NCBI RefSeq assembly: GCF_000169195.2
Contig: NC_016023.1
Span: 1,426,001 to 1,490,000 of the forward strand
Source of the DNA: Heyndrickxia coagulans 36D1
Lineage (GTDB): Bacteria; Bacillota; Bacilli; Bacillales; Bacillaceae_C
Reading direction: 5' to 3'
DNA length: 64,000 bases
Shown: piece by piece, positions 34,417 to 43,701 of the stretch
Layout: every line of letters begins with the position of its first letter
Position numbering within the stretch: the first letter of the stretch is position 1
Notes under the pieces: generated by a model
The model's input: only the letters and a program-made list of their open reading frames with translations
Told to the model about the DNA's origin: nothing
Databases searched by the model: none
Position numbers and translations under genes: made by a program

Positions 34417-36162
34417 TCAGGCTTGATTCTTATTCAATCCTTGATGCTGAATCAAATTTCTATAATAAGCGTTGGTTTGATATAAAGTCTCATGACTGCC
34501 ATCACCAGTTATTTTACCATTTTCCAATACCAAAATCCGGTCTGTATTCATGATGGTTGATAAACGATGGGCAATTAAAATGACGCCCACATGTTCAGAT
34601 AAATGTTTCAAAGAATCTTGTAATAAATATTCAGATTCTGAATCTAAATTGGCGGTTGATTCATCCATTAGTATAAAATCAGGTTTTCTTAGAAAAGCCC
34701 TGGCAATTGCAATTCTTTGTTTTTGCCCGCTTGATAGACGATTCCCGTACTCCCCTATCTCGCTTCCATATCCATCAGGAAGTGCTAATATAAAATCATG
34801 TGCATTGGCAAGTTTTGCTGCATGAACAATTTCTTCTTCCGTTACTGATGATAAACCATAAGTGATATTATCTTTTACCGTGCCGTCAAAAAGTTGTGAA
34901 TCCTGTGGTACATAACTAAAGGACTGTCTCCATAATCCCGGCTCCACTTCTCTAAAAGAAACATGATCTAAGTACATTTCTCCTGATTGCGGTTCATAAA
35001 AGCGTTCAATAAGATTAAAGATTGTTGATTTTCCAGCCCCACTTTCTCCGATTAATGCAACGATCTCTCCTTTATTGACATGAAAAGAGATATCTTTTAA
35101 AACTTGCTCCTCATGATAAGAGAATGTAATATGAGACAATATTAAGGTGTTAAATGAATTTTTATTCTTAACGGAATTTGTTAAGAAGTGATCAGGTTCA
35201 ACATCCTCATTTAGGATTTCAAAAATCCTTTTTAGAGAGCCTTTTGCTTCCTGATAAGATGTAAAAAACATATTGATATTTATAAATGGGGCAATCACTT
35301 GGAATAAGTAAATAATAAATGCTACTAATTTTCCAATTGAAATATCCCCGTTGCTGACCCGCAAGGCCCCTAATCCGACAACTGAAATGAGTAATAAGAA
35401 ACCAAATGTACCCAGAAATGGACCAATAACAGCATTAAGAATCGAACTTTTAACTCCCAGTTTGTAAAGTGAATAAAATTTATCTTTCCCACTTTGCAAC
35501 TCTTTTGTTTCGGCTCCAAATGACTTTACTATTTTAATATTCCTCAATATTTGTGAAGAGAACATTGTAAGTTCAGATATTCTGTCTTGTGATTTGTAGG
35601 CAATCTCCCCAAAACGTTTACCAAATGGAATAATAATAAAAAGGGATAGCGGGACAACAATAATGAGAGCAAGCGTCATTGGAATATCTAAAAACAACAA
35701 AATGACGATAGAAACACAGAGCGTAAAAAATGAGGATATTAGATCAACCATCTCATCCGTTACAATCGACGCTACAGTAGTTGTATCATTTGTTAATCTA
35801 CTCACAAGCTCTTCAGATTTATTTTTCTGGTAGTATTTCATGGGCAATTGTAATGTTTTATTCCACAGTGCTTCCCGTAGATTAAATATTACTTTTTCTG
35901 CAGATACGGAAAGTAAAAATTGTGAAATTGAAGATGCCACACTCTCTAATAATGAAAAGGCAATAATCCAAACGATCAGTTTGATGTCTATATTTGATTT
36001 TAACTGATCAATTAATCTTTCAATAAGCAGAGGGACAGTAAGACTGATCACACATCCCAAAAGGGAAAGAACAGATGCTGAAAAAAAGAGAATCTTAGAT
36101 GGTTTAGTTGTCTTAATTATATCTACGAACGAAAGGCTGCTTCCGTTGTTATTATCATTCAT
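34417..36162 (-). CDS. ABC multidrug/peptide exporter, fused membrane and ATPase domains
   Basis: 581 residues: six membrane helices (20-310) then an ATPase domain with Walker A GESGAGKST, Walker B FILMDESTANLD and the H-loop LIAHRLSTI. The signature is LSSGQKQRIA, with Ser for the first Gly of LSGGQ. It works as a homodimer exporting drugs, lipids or peptides. The gene is strikingly A/T-rich compared with deoC and the pyruvate oxidase gene beside it and lies next to an RHS remnant, so it was probably acquired. No peptide precursor gene is visible nearby. Confidence 0.88.
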   Translation of the reverse strand: MNDNNNGSSLSFVDIIKTTKPSKILFFSASVLSLLGCVISLTVPLLIERLIDQLKSNIDIKLIVWIIAFSLLESVASSISQFLLSVSAEKVIFNLREALWNKTLQLPMKYYQKNKSEELVSRLTNDTTTVASIVTDEMVDLISSFFTLCVSIVILLFLDIPMTLALIIVVPLSLFIIIPFGKRFGEIAYKSQDRISELTMFSSQILRNIKIVKSFGAETKELQSGKDKFYSLYKLGVKSSILNAVIGPFLGTFGFLLLISVVGLGALRVSNGDISIGKLVAFIIYLFQVIAPFININMFFTSYQEAKGSLKRIFEILNEDVEPDHFLTNSVKNKNSFNTLILSHITFSYHEEQVLKDISFHVNKGEIVALIGESGAGKSTIFNLIERFYEPQSGEMYLDHVSFREVEPGLWRQSFSYVPQDSQLFDGTVKDNITYGLSSVTEEEIVHAAKLANAHDFILALPDGYGSEIGEYGNRLSSGQKQRIAIARAFLRKPDFILMDESTANLDSESEYLLQDSLKHLSEHVGVILIAHRLSTIMNTDRILVLENGKITGDGSHETLYQTNAYYRNLIQHQGLNKNQA

Positions 36163-36230
36163 ATATTTAAATTGTCTCCTTTTTAAATATACGGATAGTT
36201 TAGAAATAAATCTCTAATGAACTAAAAGGA

Positions 36231-36269
36231 GCATATCTTTTTTAAAGGATGGCTTTAAAAAAGATATGC
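36231..36269. terminator. Perfect 16-bp inverted repeat between deoC and the exporter
   Basis: Arms at 36231-36246 and 36254-36269 match completely and have A/T-rich outer ends (TTTTTTAAA/TTTAAAAAA). It probably ends deoC transcription on the minus strand before the acquired exporter. Confidence 0.7.
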
Positions 36270-36304
36270 GAAATGAATCTATAACTAAGGCTCTAGATTT
36301 ACCA

Positions 36305-37009
36305 TTATTCGATCGTCATCACGCCATCTGTTTCTTTTGTCTGGAGACTGGCCATGATTTGTACGCCTGACCTTGTGCCGATCCGTTCGGCGCCTGCTTC
36401 AATCATTGCCAGGAACGTTTCAGCGTCGCGTATACCGCCTGCAGCTTTCACTTTTACATCGTCCCCGACAATTTCTTTCATAAACCGGACATCTTCTATT
36501 GTGGCCCCGCCTGTTCCGAACCCGGTAGAAGTCTTAATAAAATCGGGCTTTACCTTTCTGGCAATCCGGGCCAGCGCCTCGATTTCATCTTTTTCCAAAT
36601 AGCAGTTTTCAAAGATCACTTTTGAAATGACACCTTCTTCCCTGCAAATGTCCGTAATGGTTTCCATCTCTTTTTCGATATAACGGTAGTTCTTATTTTT
36701 TACTTCGGACAGATTCACGACATAGTCAATTTCGTCTGCCCCGTCTTCGATCGCATCTTGTGTTTCGAACACTTTGGTTTCAAGCGTGGTCTGCCCGAGC
36801 GGAAAAGAAATGGCTGCGCCGACATGGATATCTGTACCCTCCAGCAAGTGTTTGCAAAGGGCAGTTTGGACGGAGTTAATTGCCACCATTTTAAAATGGA
36901 ACTGCTGCGCCTCCCTGCAAAGTGATTCCATTGCCGCTTGATCCGCAAACGGTTTTAAATTGGTATGGTCAATCATTTGTGCCAGCTGGTCAATTGTATA
37001 ACGTTTCAT
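36305..37009 (-). CDS. deoC: Deoxyribose-phosphate aldolase
   Basis: 234 residues from ATG 37009, eight bases after AAAGGA. It begins [18 protein letters not shown]. The Schiff-base lysine lies in [14 protein letters not shown] and the second lysine in VKAAGGIRD. It splits deoxyribose 5-phosphate into glyceraldehyde 3-phosphate and acetaldehyde during deoxynucleoside breakdown. It stands alone here, without deoB, pdp or nupC. Confidence 0.95.
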   Translation of the reverse strand: MKRYTIDQLAQMIDHTNLKPFADQAAMESLCREAQQFHFKMVAINSVQTALCKHLLEGTDIHVGAAISFPLGQTTLETKVFETQDAIEDGADEIDYVVNLSEVKNKNYRYIEKEMETITDICREEGVISKVIFENCYLEKDEIEALARIARKVKPDFIKTSTGFGTGGATIEDVRFMKEIVGDDVKVKAAGGIRDAETFLAMIEAGAERIGTRSGVQIMASLQTKETDGVMTIE

Positions 37010-37435
37010 ATTCTTCATTCCTTTCATCATACATCAATACCATCATAACGCAAATTGCATGAAAAAGGGTTTGTCTGTTTTGCGGACGCGAAAAAATGCA
37101 ACCGCTTTAAAAATGTGTATTAATATCTTTTGCATATGGACTAATACAGTTTTGTGCAAAACAAGCATTTTATAAATTTTTTCATGCAAAAACCTTGTTT
37201 TCACCGCATATATAGGTTTAATATATAAATGTGAACTTTTTATGAACAAATATAGTACAGATTCATTTTTTACTATAACAGTTTGTATGCCAAATGCCGA
37301 AGGGTGCAAGAACAGCGGAGAAAGAAGGGATCATTGGCCAGGTTTGCCGCAATGCGGATAAAGGAATTAGGAGATTGAAAGCCGGCATTTAGGGGATACT
37401 AACGAAAAATAAATGGAAAAGAAGGGGATTGACAA
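37010..37435 (+). promoter_or_regulatory. AT-rich upstream region of pyruvate oxidase
   Basis: 426 bp with no gene. TTGTTT near 37193 and TTAATATAT about 17 bp downstream form a possible promoter. The segment TGTGAACTTTTTATGAACA near 37231 loosely resembles Fnr/Rex-type half-sites, but the right half does not match well. Long A/T runs suggest intrinsic curvature. Nothing here is certain. Confidence 0.3.
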
Positions 37436-39160
37436 ATGGCAAAAACGATAGCGGATTTGCTGATTGATTCATTATTAAATGCAGGTGTAAAAAGAATTTA
37501 TGGGATCGTCGGGGACTCTTTAAATGCAGTGCTCGACTCCATCCGGCGTTCCGGGCGGATTGAATGGGTCGGCGTGCGCCATGAAGAAGTGGCCGCTTTT
37601 GCAGCCGGCGCAGAGGCTACCTTAAATAACAGCATTGCGGTTTGCGCAGGCAGCAGCGGCCCTGGAAACTTGCACCTTATCAATGGGCTGTATGACTGCA
37701 ACCGTTCGCGTGTGCCGGTATTGGCGATTGCCGCCCATATTCCGAGCAGTGAAATCGGAAGCGAGTATTTCCAACAAACACGGCCTGAATTGATTTTCAA
37801 AGACTGTGCGCATTTTATTGAAACAGTACAACGCCCGGAACAAATGCCTTTAATGGTAAATATGGCGATGCAACAGGCGGTCGCAAACCAAGGCGTTTCC
37901 GTTCTTGTTTTGCCTGGTGATGTTGCAGGCCTGGATGACAACGTAGCAGTGCCGCAAGTACCGGTCCATGTTGCCAAACCGGTCGTGAAACCGTCAGAAG
38001 AAGATTTAACACAGCTTGCTTCTTACTTAAACGACGGGAAAAAAGTAACGCTGCTTTGCGGTGCGGGTTGCCAGGGTGCCCATGACGAAATTATGGAACT
38101 GTGCAACAAACTGAAATCGCCAATGGTCGTTGCACTGCGCGGTAAGGAGTTTTTGGAATACGATAATCCTTACTTTGCAGGGTTGACAGGCTTGATCGGA
38201 TATTCTTCCGGCTATGACGCCATGATGGAATGCGATACGCTGCTGATGCTCGGCACAGACTTCCCGTACCGCCAATTCTATCCGAAAAACGCAAAAGTGT
38301 TGCAGGTCGACATCCGTTCCGAACATTTGGGACGCCGGACACCGCTGACACTCGGCGTTGTCGGAGATGTAAAAGATACAGTTGAAGCTTTGCTGCCAAT
38401 GATTCAGGAAAAAGACAACAGCAAGCATCTTGAAAAACATGTCAAAGCTTATCAAAAAGTAAGAGAAGATCTCGATGAATTGGCTGTTGGCAAACCGGGA
38501 CGCAAACCGATCCACCCGCAATATTTGACAAAACTGGTCAGTGATCTGGCAGATGAAGATGCTATCTTCACTTGCGATGTGGGTACACCAACGTTGTGGG
38601 CAGCACGTTATGTGCAAATGAACGGCAAACGCCGCCTGCTCGGTTCATTTAACCACGGTACGATGGCTAATGCGCTTCCACAAGCGATCGGCGCGGCTGT
38701 TGCACAACCTGGCAAGCAAGTTGTTTCGCTCAGCGGGGACGGCGGCCTGTCGATGCTGATGGGTGACATGTTAACGCTCCGCCAGCATAAGCTGCCAGTT
38801 AAAGTCGTTGTCTTTAACAACACGGCATTAAGCTTTGTTGAACTGGAAATGAAAGCAGCCGGCTATCCGGAAACTGGAACAGGCCTTGACAGCCCGAACT
38901 ATGCAGCGATTGCTGAAGCGATGGGCATGAAAGGGATCCGTGTGGAAGACCCAGCTGATCTGGAAGGGGCACTCCGTGAATCATTCGAACATGACGGACC
39001 GGCCGTTATTGACGTTGCCGTAAACCGCCAGGAATTGTCCTTGCCGCCTAAAATTACGTATGAACAAGCACACGGCTTTACGCTGTGGATGCTGAAAGCC
39101 GTATTAAACGGCCGTGCCAATGAATTAATTGATTTGGCTAAAACAAACTTGATTCGATAA
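37436..39160 (+). CDS. Pyruvate oxidase / quinone-linked pyruvate dehydrogenase (PoxB/YdaP type)
   Basis: 574 residues, colinear with E. coli PoxB. Visible blocks are RHEEVAAFAAGAEA, CAGSSGPGNLHLINGLYDC, HIPSSEIGSEYFQ and LIGYSSGYDAMMECDTLLM. The thiamin-diphosphate motif is GDGGLSMLMGDML...VVVFNN, and the C-terminus (FTLWMLKAVLNGRANELIDL) matches the PoxB lipid-binding tail. It converts pyruvate to acetate and CO2, with FAD passing electrons to quinone at the membrane. AAGGGG precedes the ATG. Synonymous codons look optimised, consistent with high expression. An acetyl-phosphate-forming oxidase is the alternative but fits less well. Confidence 0.93.
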   Translation: MAKTIADLLIDSLLNAGVKRIYGIVGDSLNAVLDSIRRSGRIEWVGVRHEEVAAFAAGAEATLNNSIAVCAGSSGPGNLHLINGLYDCNRSRVPVLAIAAHIPSSEIGSEYFQQTRPELIFKDCAHFIETVQRPEQMPLMVNMAMQQAVANQGVSVLVLPGDVAGLDDNVAVPQVPVHVAKPVVKPSEEDLTQLASYLNDGKKVTLLCGAGCQGAHDEIMELCNKLKSPMVVALRGKEFLEYDNPYFAGLTGLIGYSSGYDAMMECDTLLMLGTDFPYRQFYPKNAKVLQVDIRSEHLGRRTPLTLGVVGDVKDTVEALLPMIQEKDNSKHLEKHVKAYQKVREDLDELAVGKPGRKPIHPQYLTKLVSDLADEDAIFTCDVGTPTLWAARYVQMNGKRRLLGSFNHGTMANALPQAIGAAVAQPGKQVVSLSGDGGLSMLMGDMLTLRQHKLPVKVVVFNNTALSFVELEMKAAGYPETGTGLDSPNYAAIAEAMGMKGIRVEDPADLEGALRESFEHDGPAVIDVAVNRQELSLPPKITYEQAHGFTLWMLKAVLNGRANELIDLAKTNLIR

Positions 39161-39169
39161 TCAAAAATA

Positions 39170-39207
39170 AGCCCGGTATCCGTATGGGAAACCGGGCTTT
39201 TTCTTTT
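39170..39207 (+). terminator. Terminator of pyruvate oxidase
   Basis: AGCCCGGTATCC pairs with GGGAAACCGGGCT, followed by TTTTTCTTTT. Confidence 0.85.
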
Positions 39208-39320
39208 AAACAAAGGTTTTTTCATATTTTGGAGTGGTGTTTGTGGCTGCTATAAGCTATCGGAAAAGCGGGCCGGGCAAATGGTATGCGGGCTCTCGCG
39301 CACCCCGTCCAATATTACAG

Positions 39321-39365
39321 AAGGGGCGTCCCATCCGCCAGTTTCCGGCTTTTGGGGCGCCCCTT
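39321..39365 (-). terminator. Hairpin after uracil permease
   Basis: AAGGGGCG and CGCCCCTT arms with a long loop, just after the permease stop on the minus strand. The T-run is poor. Confidence 0.5.
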
Positions 39366-39367
39366 AT

Positions 39368-40648
39368 TTATTCGTTTTCCAAATGGAGCACGTTCAGCAG
39401 TTTAAAGAACAGGCTTACGATAATGGCAACGACTGTTGCAAGCCCCATCCCGCTTAATGAGGCGGTGCCGATATTGATCGTTGCGCCGCTTAAGCCAACA
39501 GCGAGAACAAGGCAGGTGAGAATCAAATTTTGCGATTTTCCGTAATCCACTTTTTGTTCGACCAGCATCCTGAGTCCGCTTGCCGCAATGACACCGAACA
39601 AGAGGAGAGAGATGCCGCCCATAACCGGCTGCGGAATCGATGATATGAGCGCCGCCAATTTTCCGCAGAAGGAAAGGATAATGGCGAGAACCGCAGCGCC
39701 GCCGATCACCCATGTGGAGTAGACACGCGTAATCGCGAGCACACCGATATTTTCACCGTACGTCGTATTTGGTGTGGCACCGACAAAACTGGACAGAATC
39801 GTGGAAATGCCGTTTCCGAGCAAAGACCGGTCAAGCCCAGGGTCCTTGGTTAAATCTTTTTTGACAATATTGCCTGTGACGATTAAGTGGCCGATATGTT
39901 CCGGAATGATGACGAGCGCTGCCGGCACGATCATCATGATATCGGACCAGTTCAGTTTGATCGGATAGTACGTCGGCAATGAGATCCAGGCTGCTTCCTG
40001 GACGGGTTTGAGGTCGACAATCCCGAATGCCAGGGAAATCAGGTAGCCGCAAATGATCCCGATTAAGATCGGAATGATTTTAAGAAAGCCGCGCAGGGTA
40101 ACCCAGCAGACCACTGTAATTGCAAGTGTTAATAAGGAAACCGTGATGGTATCAGGGTCCGGGCTCCAGTGTTTTACGGAAGCATCCGTCTGGACAAGGC
40201 CTGCCATCTGTGCCGCAGTCGGGACAAGCTGGAGCCCGATCACGGCCACGATCGCGCCCATTGCAGCAGGCGGAAAGACAACCTCAATCCAGCCCGTGCC
40301 GGCAATTTTAACGATAAGTGCAATGATGACAAGAATAATGCCGACTGCAAGGAATCCGCCCAATGCGTAACTGTATCCGGTAAGGCCCGCATGTTTTGCA
40401 AGAACGGCAAATACCGGCGAGATAAAAGCAAAGCTGGACCCGAGATAGGCCGGGATTTTTCCTTTTGTGATCAGGATATAAAGTAGCGTCCCGATCCCGT
40501 TCATGAATAAAATGGTCGCAGGATCAATTTTAAACAGGACAGGAACGAGAACGGTTGAACCGAACATGGCAAACAAATGCTGAAAACTTAGCGGCAGGCT
40601 TTTGAGAAAAGGTAGTTTTTGGTTAACTTGAATTTCATGCTGTTCCAT
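39368..40648 (-). CDS. uraA: Uracil permease (NCS2 family)
   Basis: 426 residues from the ATG at 40648; the frame runs further upstream through the attenuator and is not coding there. Fourteen membrane segments are predicted. The nucleobase-transporter motifs AMFGSTVLVPVLF, YLGSSFAFISP, VIIPEHIGHL and the substrate region GATPNTTYGENIG are present. It imports uracil with protons. A PyrR-type attenuator precedes it, which assigns it to pyrimidine control and away from xanthine. Confidence 0.92.
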   Translation of the reverse strand: MEQHEIQVNQKLPFLKSLPLSFQHLFAMFGSTVLVPVLFKIDPATILFMNGIGTLLYILITKGKIPAYLGSSFAFISPVFAVLAKHAGLTGYSYALGGFLAVGIILVIIALIVKIAGTGWIEVVFPPAAMGAIVAVIGLQLVPTAAQMAGLVQTDASVKHWSPDPDTITVSLLTLAITVVCWVTLRGFLKIIPILIGIICGYLISLAFGIVDLKPVQEAAWISLPTYYPIKLNWSDIMMIVPAALVIIPEHIGHLIVTGNIVKKDLTKDPGLDRSLLGNGISTILSSFVGATPNTTYGENIGVLAITRVYSTWVIGGAAVLAIILSFCGKLAALISSIPQPVMGGISLLLFGVIAASGLRMLVEQKVDYGKSQNLILTCLVLAVGLSGATINIGTASLSGMGLATVVAIIVSLFFKLLNVLHLENE

Positions 40649-40710
40649 ATTTCTCCCCCTCAATGGATTGGTAAAATGCGAGGCAGGGGTTTTCCAGGAA
40701 GTGCCCTTTT

Positions 40711-40796
40711 GGCAAAAAAAAGCACCTTGCCCGAATGAAAGCAAGGTGCATGGAAGTGCACATTTATCCGGAACCTTGCCAGCCTCACGGGACTGT
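40711..40796 (-). promoter_or_regulatory. PyrR-binding attenuator before uraA
   Basis: On the minus strand, AGTCCCGTGAGGCT (about 40781-40794) matches the PyrR-binding loop consensus. It is followed by GCACCTTGC...GCAAGGTGC (40749-40721) and eight T residues, a strong terminator. The GGCAAGGTTCC next to the PyrR loop can pair with the terminator's 5' arm as an antiterminator. UMP-loaded PyrR would therefore stop uraA transcription. Confidence 0.88.
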
Positions 40797-40963
40797 TTTA
40801 AAGGCATTCATTCATCTTTTGTCCTTGCTATTATGGCAGTTCCAACCGGGTTTGTCAATTCTTATTTTGCATTTGCCAGCTTTGGGACCGCGGGTGCGCC
40901 AAGTATTGTCACCACCGCGCCCCTCTTTCCAGATGCTTTATCGGGTCTGGTTCTGGTTATTTA

Positions 40964-41132
40964 GGGCTTGCTGAATAAGAAAAATTCCTAGCTTTGGCAA
41001 AAATTTAAGTTTGCATTTGAAAGCTGATTCAATGTATAGAGAAGACAGAATCACGCATTTTCGTCGACGAATTCTTCTATATTTTGCTGACAAATGAGTG
41101 CAAATTCAGAATCGGATTCGTTCAGCAAGCCC
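40964..41132. mobile_element. MITE-like element, copy 1 (169 bp)
   Basis: Terminal inverted repeats GGGCTTGCTGAA/TTCAGCAAGCCC, flanked by TA on both sides (40962-40963 and 41133-41134). The subterminal sequences match copy 2 at 43702-43935 in the opposite orientation (TATAGAAGAAT and AAATTCCTAG blocks). It has no gene. The right end joins the first unit of the 52-bp array. Confidence 0.7.
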
Positions 41133-41597
41133 TAACATAGACGGGCTCTATGTGAAGGAAGGCCATCTTTTTTCGTGTTTCCTTAACGTAGCCGGGCTCT
41201 ATGTGAAGAAAGGTTTTCGTTTTTCCTCGCTTTCTTAACGTAGACGCCCTCTATGTTAAGAAAGGGCCTCGTTTTTGCTTGCTTCCTTAACGTAGACAGG
41301 CTCTATGTGAAGAAAGATTGCCTTTTTTCCACGCTTCCTTAACGTAGCCGGGTTCTATGTGGAGGAAGGCCTTCGTTTTTGAGCGTTTCCTTAACATAGA
41401 TGGGCTCTATGTGAAGGAAGGCCGTCAATTTTCCACGCTTCCTTAACATAGCCGGGTTCCATGTAAAGGAAGGCTTTCGTTTTTGCTTGCTTCCTTAACG
41501 TAGACGCATTCTATGTTAAGAAAGACCATCTTTTTTTCGTGTTTCCTTAACATAGCCGGGCTCTATGTGAAGGAAGGCCTTCAACTTTCCACGCTCC
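41130..41597. repeat. Nine-unit tandem array of a 52-bp palindromic repeat
   Basis: Units start near 41130, 41181, 41233, 41285, 41337, 41389, 41441, 41493 and 41545; from the second on the period is exactly 52. Each has an imperfect palindrome of about 33 bp (CTTAACRTAG ... CTATGTKAAG around a GC-rich NCGGGC-type loop) and a 19-base T-rich linker that is itself partly conserved. Units differ by scattered substitutions, many keeping the stem paired. There is no open reading frame through it. A second block lies at 59722-59900. Confidence 0.9.
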
Positions 41598-41819
41598 TTT
41601 AAAATCTTAACATACTGTGATCGCATTTTGATTTCCATCATTGATATTACATCTGTTAATCGCGAAACCAGCCCTGTTAAAATGCTCCCCCGCTTTTGCT
41701 TGTCTTTGATTGCAAAAAAGATTGATTACCGAATGTAACGGTAATTCTACCCGGTAAAATTTTGATGGGCAGCGCTTTTTCCGCAATCGCACTTTGCCCT
41801 AATTAAGTAAACTTTTCTC

Positions 41820-41926
41820 TTGACTTCAGGCTTAAAATGAATAAAATAGTTAGAGTACCGAAAGTTTACCCTCTCTAAATAATCGAAACGCTTTCTTTCT
41901 CCCGCTTGAGTGGCGGGAGTTTTCTT
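41820..41926 (+). ncRNA. Possible short transcript or attenuated leader before the DHA2 transporter
   Basis: TTGACT (41820-41825), a 16-bp spacer and TAAAAT (41842-41847) form a promoter. About 50-75 bp later a CTCCCGC/GCGGGAG hairpin (41899-41919) followed by TTTTCTT is a good terminator. The transporter gene starts 90 bp further on. It could be a small RNA or a leader whose terminator is relieved by the drug the transporter exports. Confidence 0.4.
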
Positions 41927-42015
41927 CAAAACTTCTGCCAAAAGAAAACCATCTGCATTTCCGGCATAGTTCCGGTATACAACGTTTACACTAACATCAT
42001 GAATGGGGGATTGGA

Positions 42016-43518
42016 ATGGAAACAATGAATACAAAAAATAGTTCTATCAGGATTGTCCCTTTTTTTGCGGTGATGATGGCTGGCGCACTGGTGGCGTTTT
42101 TAAACCAGACGCTGATTAATGTTGCCCTCCCGCAAATTATGAATCATTTACACATTTCCGCTTCTACGGCAAACTGGCTTTCTACGATTTACATGCTCAC
42201 AAACGGGATTGTCATTCCGGTCACGGCGTACCTTATGAGCCGATTTACAACAAGACAGCTGTTTTTGTTTTCCATTGGGCTGTTTGCGGTGGGGACGCTG
42301 ATTTGTGCAGTCGCACCAGGGTTTTCTGTGCTGCTCATTGGCCGGGTGGTCCAGGCGGCCGGAGCGGGGATTATTTTTCCGCTGGTGACAAACGTCATTT
42401 TCGTGCTATTTCCACCTGACCGGCGCGGTTTTGTAATGGGGATTTTCGGTGTCGCCATGAACTTTGCACCGGCAATCGGGCCGACGCTTTCCGGGTGGAT
42501 TGTGGAAAACCACTCGTGGCGGACACTGTTTTTCATTATTTTGCCGATCGCAATCATTGACTTGATCTTCGCTTTTGTTTTTGTAAAAAATGTGACGGAA
42601 ACGAGCCGGCCGAAACTTGATAAAATCGGTGTTATTTTGTCTTCGCTCGGTTTCGGCGGTATTTTATACGGATTTTCAACCGGCGGCACGAAAGGCTGGG
42701 ACAGTGTGGAAGTAATGACGACGCTGGCAGTCGGGGTGATTGCTTTCGGCTTGTTTGTCTGGCGCCAGTGGGTCATAGACCATCCTATTTTGGAATTCCG
42801 CATTTTTCGTTATCCGGTGTTTACGTTAACGATGGTGATTAATATTATTGTGACGATGGCATTGTTTTCGGGTATGATTTTAATGCCGATTTATATGCAA
42901 AACGTGCGCGGTTTCTCGCCGCTTATGTCCGGGCTGATGCTTTTGCCGGGCGGGGTCATCATGGGAATTATGTCGCCGATTACAGGTCGGCTGTTTGACC
43001 GCTATGGTGCAAAATGGCTTGCTTTAATCGGGCTTGCCATTACCATTGTGACTACTGTTGCATTGACCCGTCTGAAATTGGATACCTCTTTTACTTATGT
43101 CGTCACTATTTATACGATCCGTAGTTTCGGGATTTCTATTTTGATGATGCCAATCTTTACGGCCGGGTTGAATGACCTGCCGCTTGCGATGAATAAATAC
43201 GGCACTGCGATGGTGAACACCTTCAGGATGGTAGCAGGCGCTGTCGGGACGGCCTTTTTTGTCTCGGTCATGACGAATAAAGGGATTGCGCATACGAAGG
43301 ATATTATGGTCTCCAGTCAAATTTCCCCTGCGGATAAAATTCATGCGGCGCTTGCTGCAAGGCAGGGAACGGTGATGGGGATCAATGATGCCTTTATGGT
43401 TGCCACCTACCTGGCTGTGATTGCCTTTATTCTTGCTTTCTTTATCCGGAAAACCATCCCGCGCGACAGCCTTCCGGAAAATACAGCCCAGCAGGTAAAA
43501 CCGATAACGGAATCATAA
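42016..43518 (+). CDS. DHA2-family MFS drug:H+ antiporter (LmrB/EmrB-like)
   Basis: 500 residues with fourteen predicted membrane helices. The first helix carries FLNQTLINVALPQIM, a variant of motif D1. Motif C-type AMNFAPAIGPTLSGWIV is in helix 5, as in antiporters. It exports lipophilic drugs, lincosamide-like in the nearest relatives I recall. GGGGGA precedes ATG 42016; an ATG three codons downstream is possible. A promoter-terminator pair upstream may control it. Confidence 0.9.
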   Translation: METMNTKNSSIRIVPFFAVMMAGALVAFLNQTLINVALPQIMNHLHISASTANWLSTIYMLTNGIVIPVTAYLMSRFTTRQLFLFSIGLFAVGTLICAVAPGFSVLLIGRVVQAAGAGIIFPLVTNVIFVLFPPDRRGFVMGIFGVAMNFAPAIGPTLSGWIVENHSWRTLFFIILPIAIIDLIFAFVFVKNVTETSRPKLDKIGVILSSLGFGGILYGFSTGGTKGWDSVEVMTTLAVGVIAFGLFVWRQWVIDHPILEFRIFRYPVFTLTMVINIIVTMALFSGMILMPIYMQNVRGFSPLMSGLMLLPGGVIMGIMSPITGRLFDRYGAKWLALIGLAITIVTTVALTRLKLDTSFTYVVTIYTIRSFGISILMMPIFTAGLNDLPLAMNKYGTAMVNTFRMVAGAVGTAFFVSVMTNKGIAHTKDIMVSSQISPADKIHAALAARQGTVMGINDAFMVATYLAVIAFILAFFIRKTIPRDSLPENTAQQVKPITES

Positions 43519-43526
43519 TCAAAATG

Positions 43527-43570
43527 CGGTGTCCTAAAGCCGGCAGTAGCTGGCGAAAGGACACCTTTTT
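43527..43570 (+). terminator. Terminator of the DHA2 transporter gene
   Basis: GGTGTCCT and AGGACACC arms followed by TTTTT, 10 bp after the stop. Confidence 0.85.
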
Positions 43571-43701
43571 ATCTTGTCCAACGGCATGAAAGAGGCCTGC
43601 CTTTTTATTCTGGTGCAGCGGGGTGTTCAAACTAGCCCTCTCTGAAATGATTTTAAAATCTCTGCAAATGCCTGTTTGGTTTTGGTGGAAAAATATAAAT
43701 A

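Noticed and set aside
37225-37255. Rex or Fnr site before pyruvate oxidase
   Set aside because: The left half (TGTGA) fits, but the right half is TGAACA instead of TTCACA or TCACA; too weak to annotate as a site.
41130-41597. CRISPR array
   Set aside because: Period and palindromes look array-like, but the repeats diverge from unit to unit and the 19-base linkers are similar to one another instead of unique. No cas gene is near.
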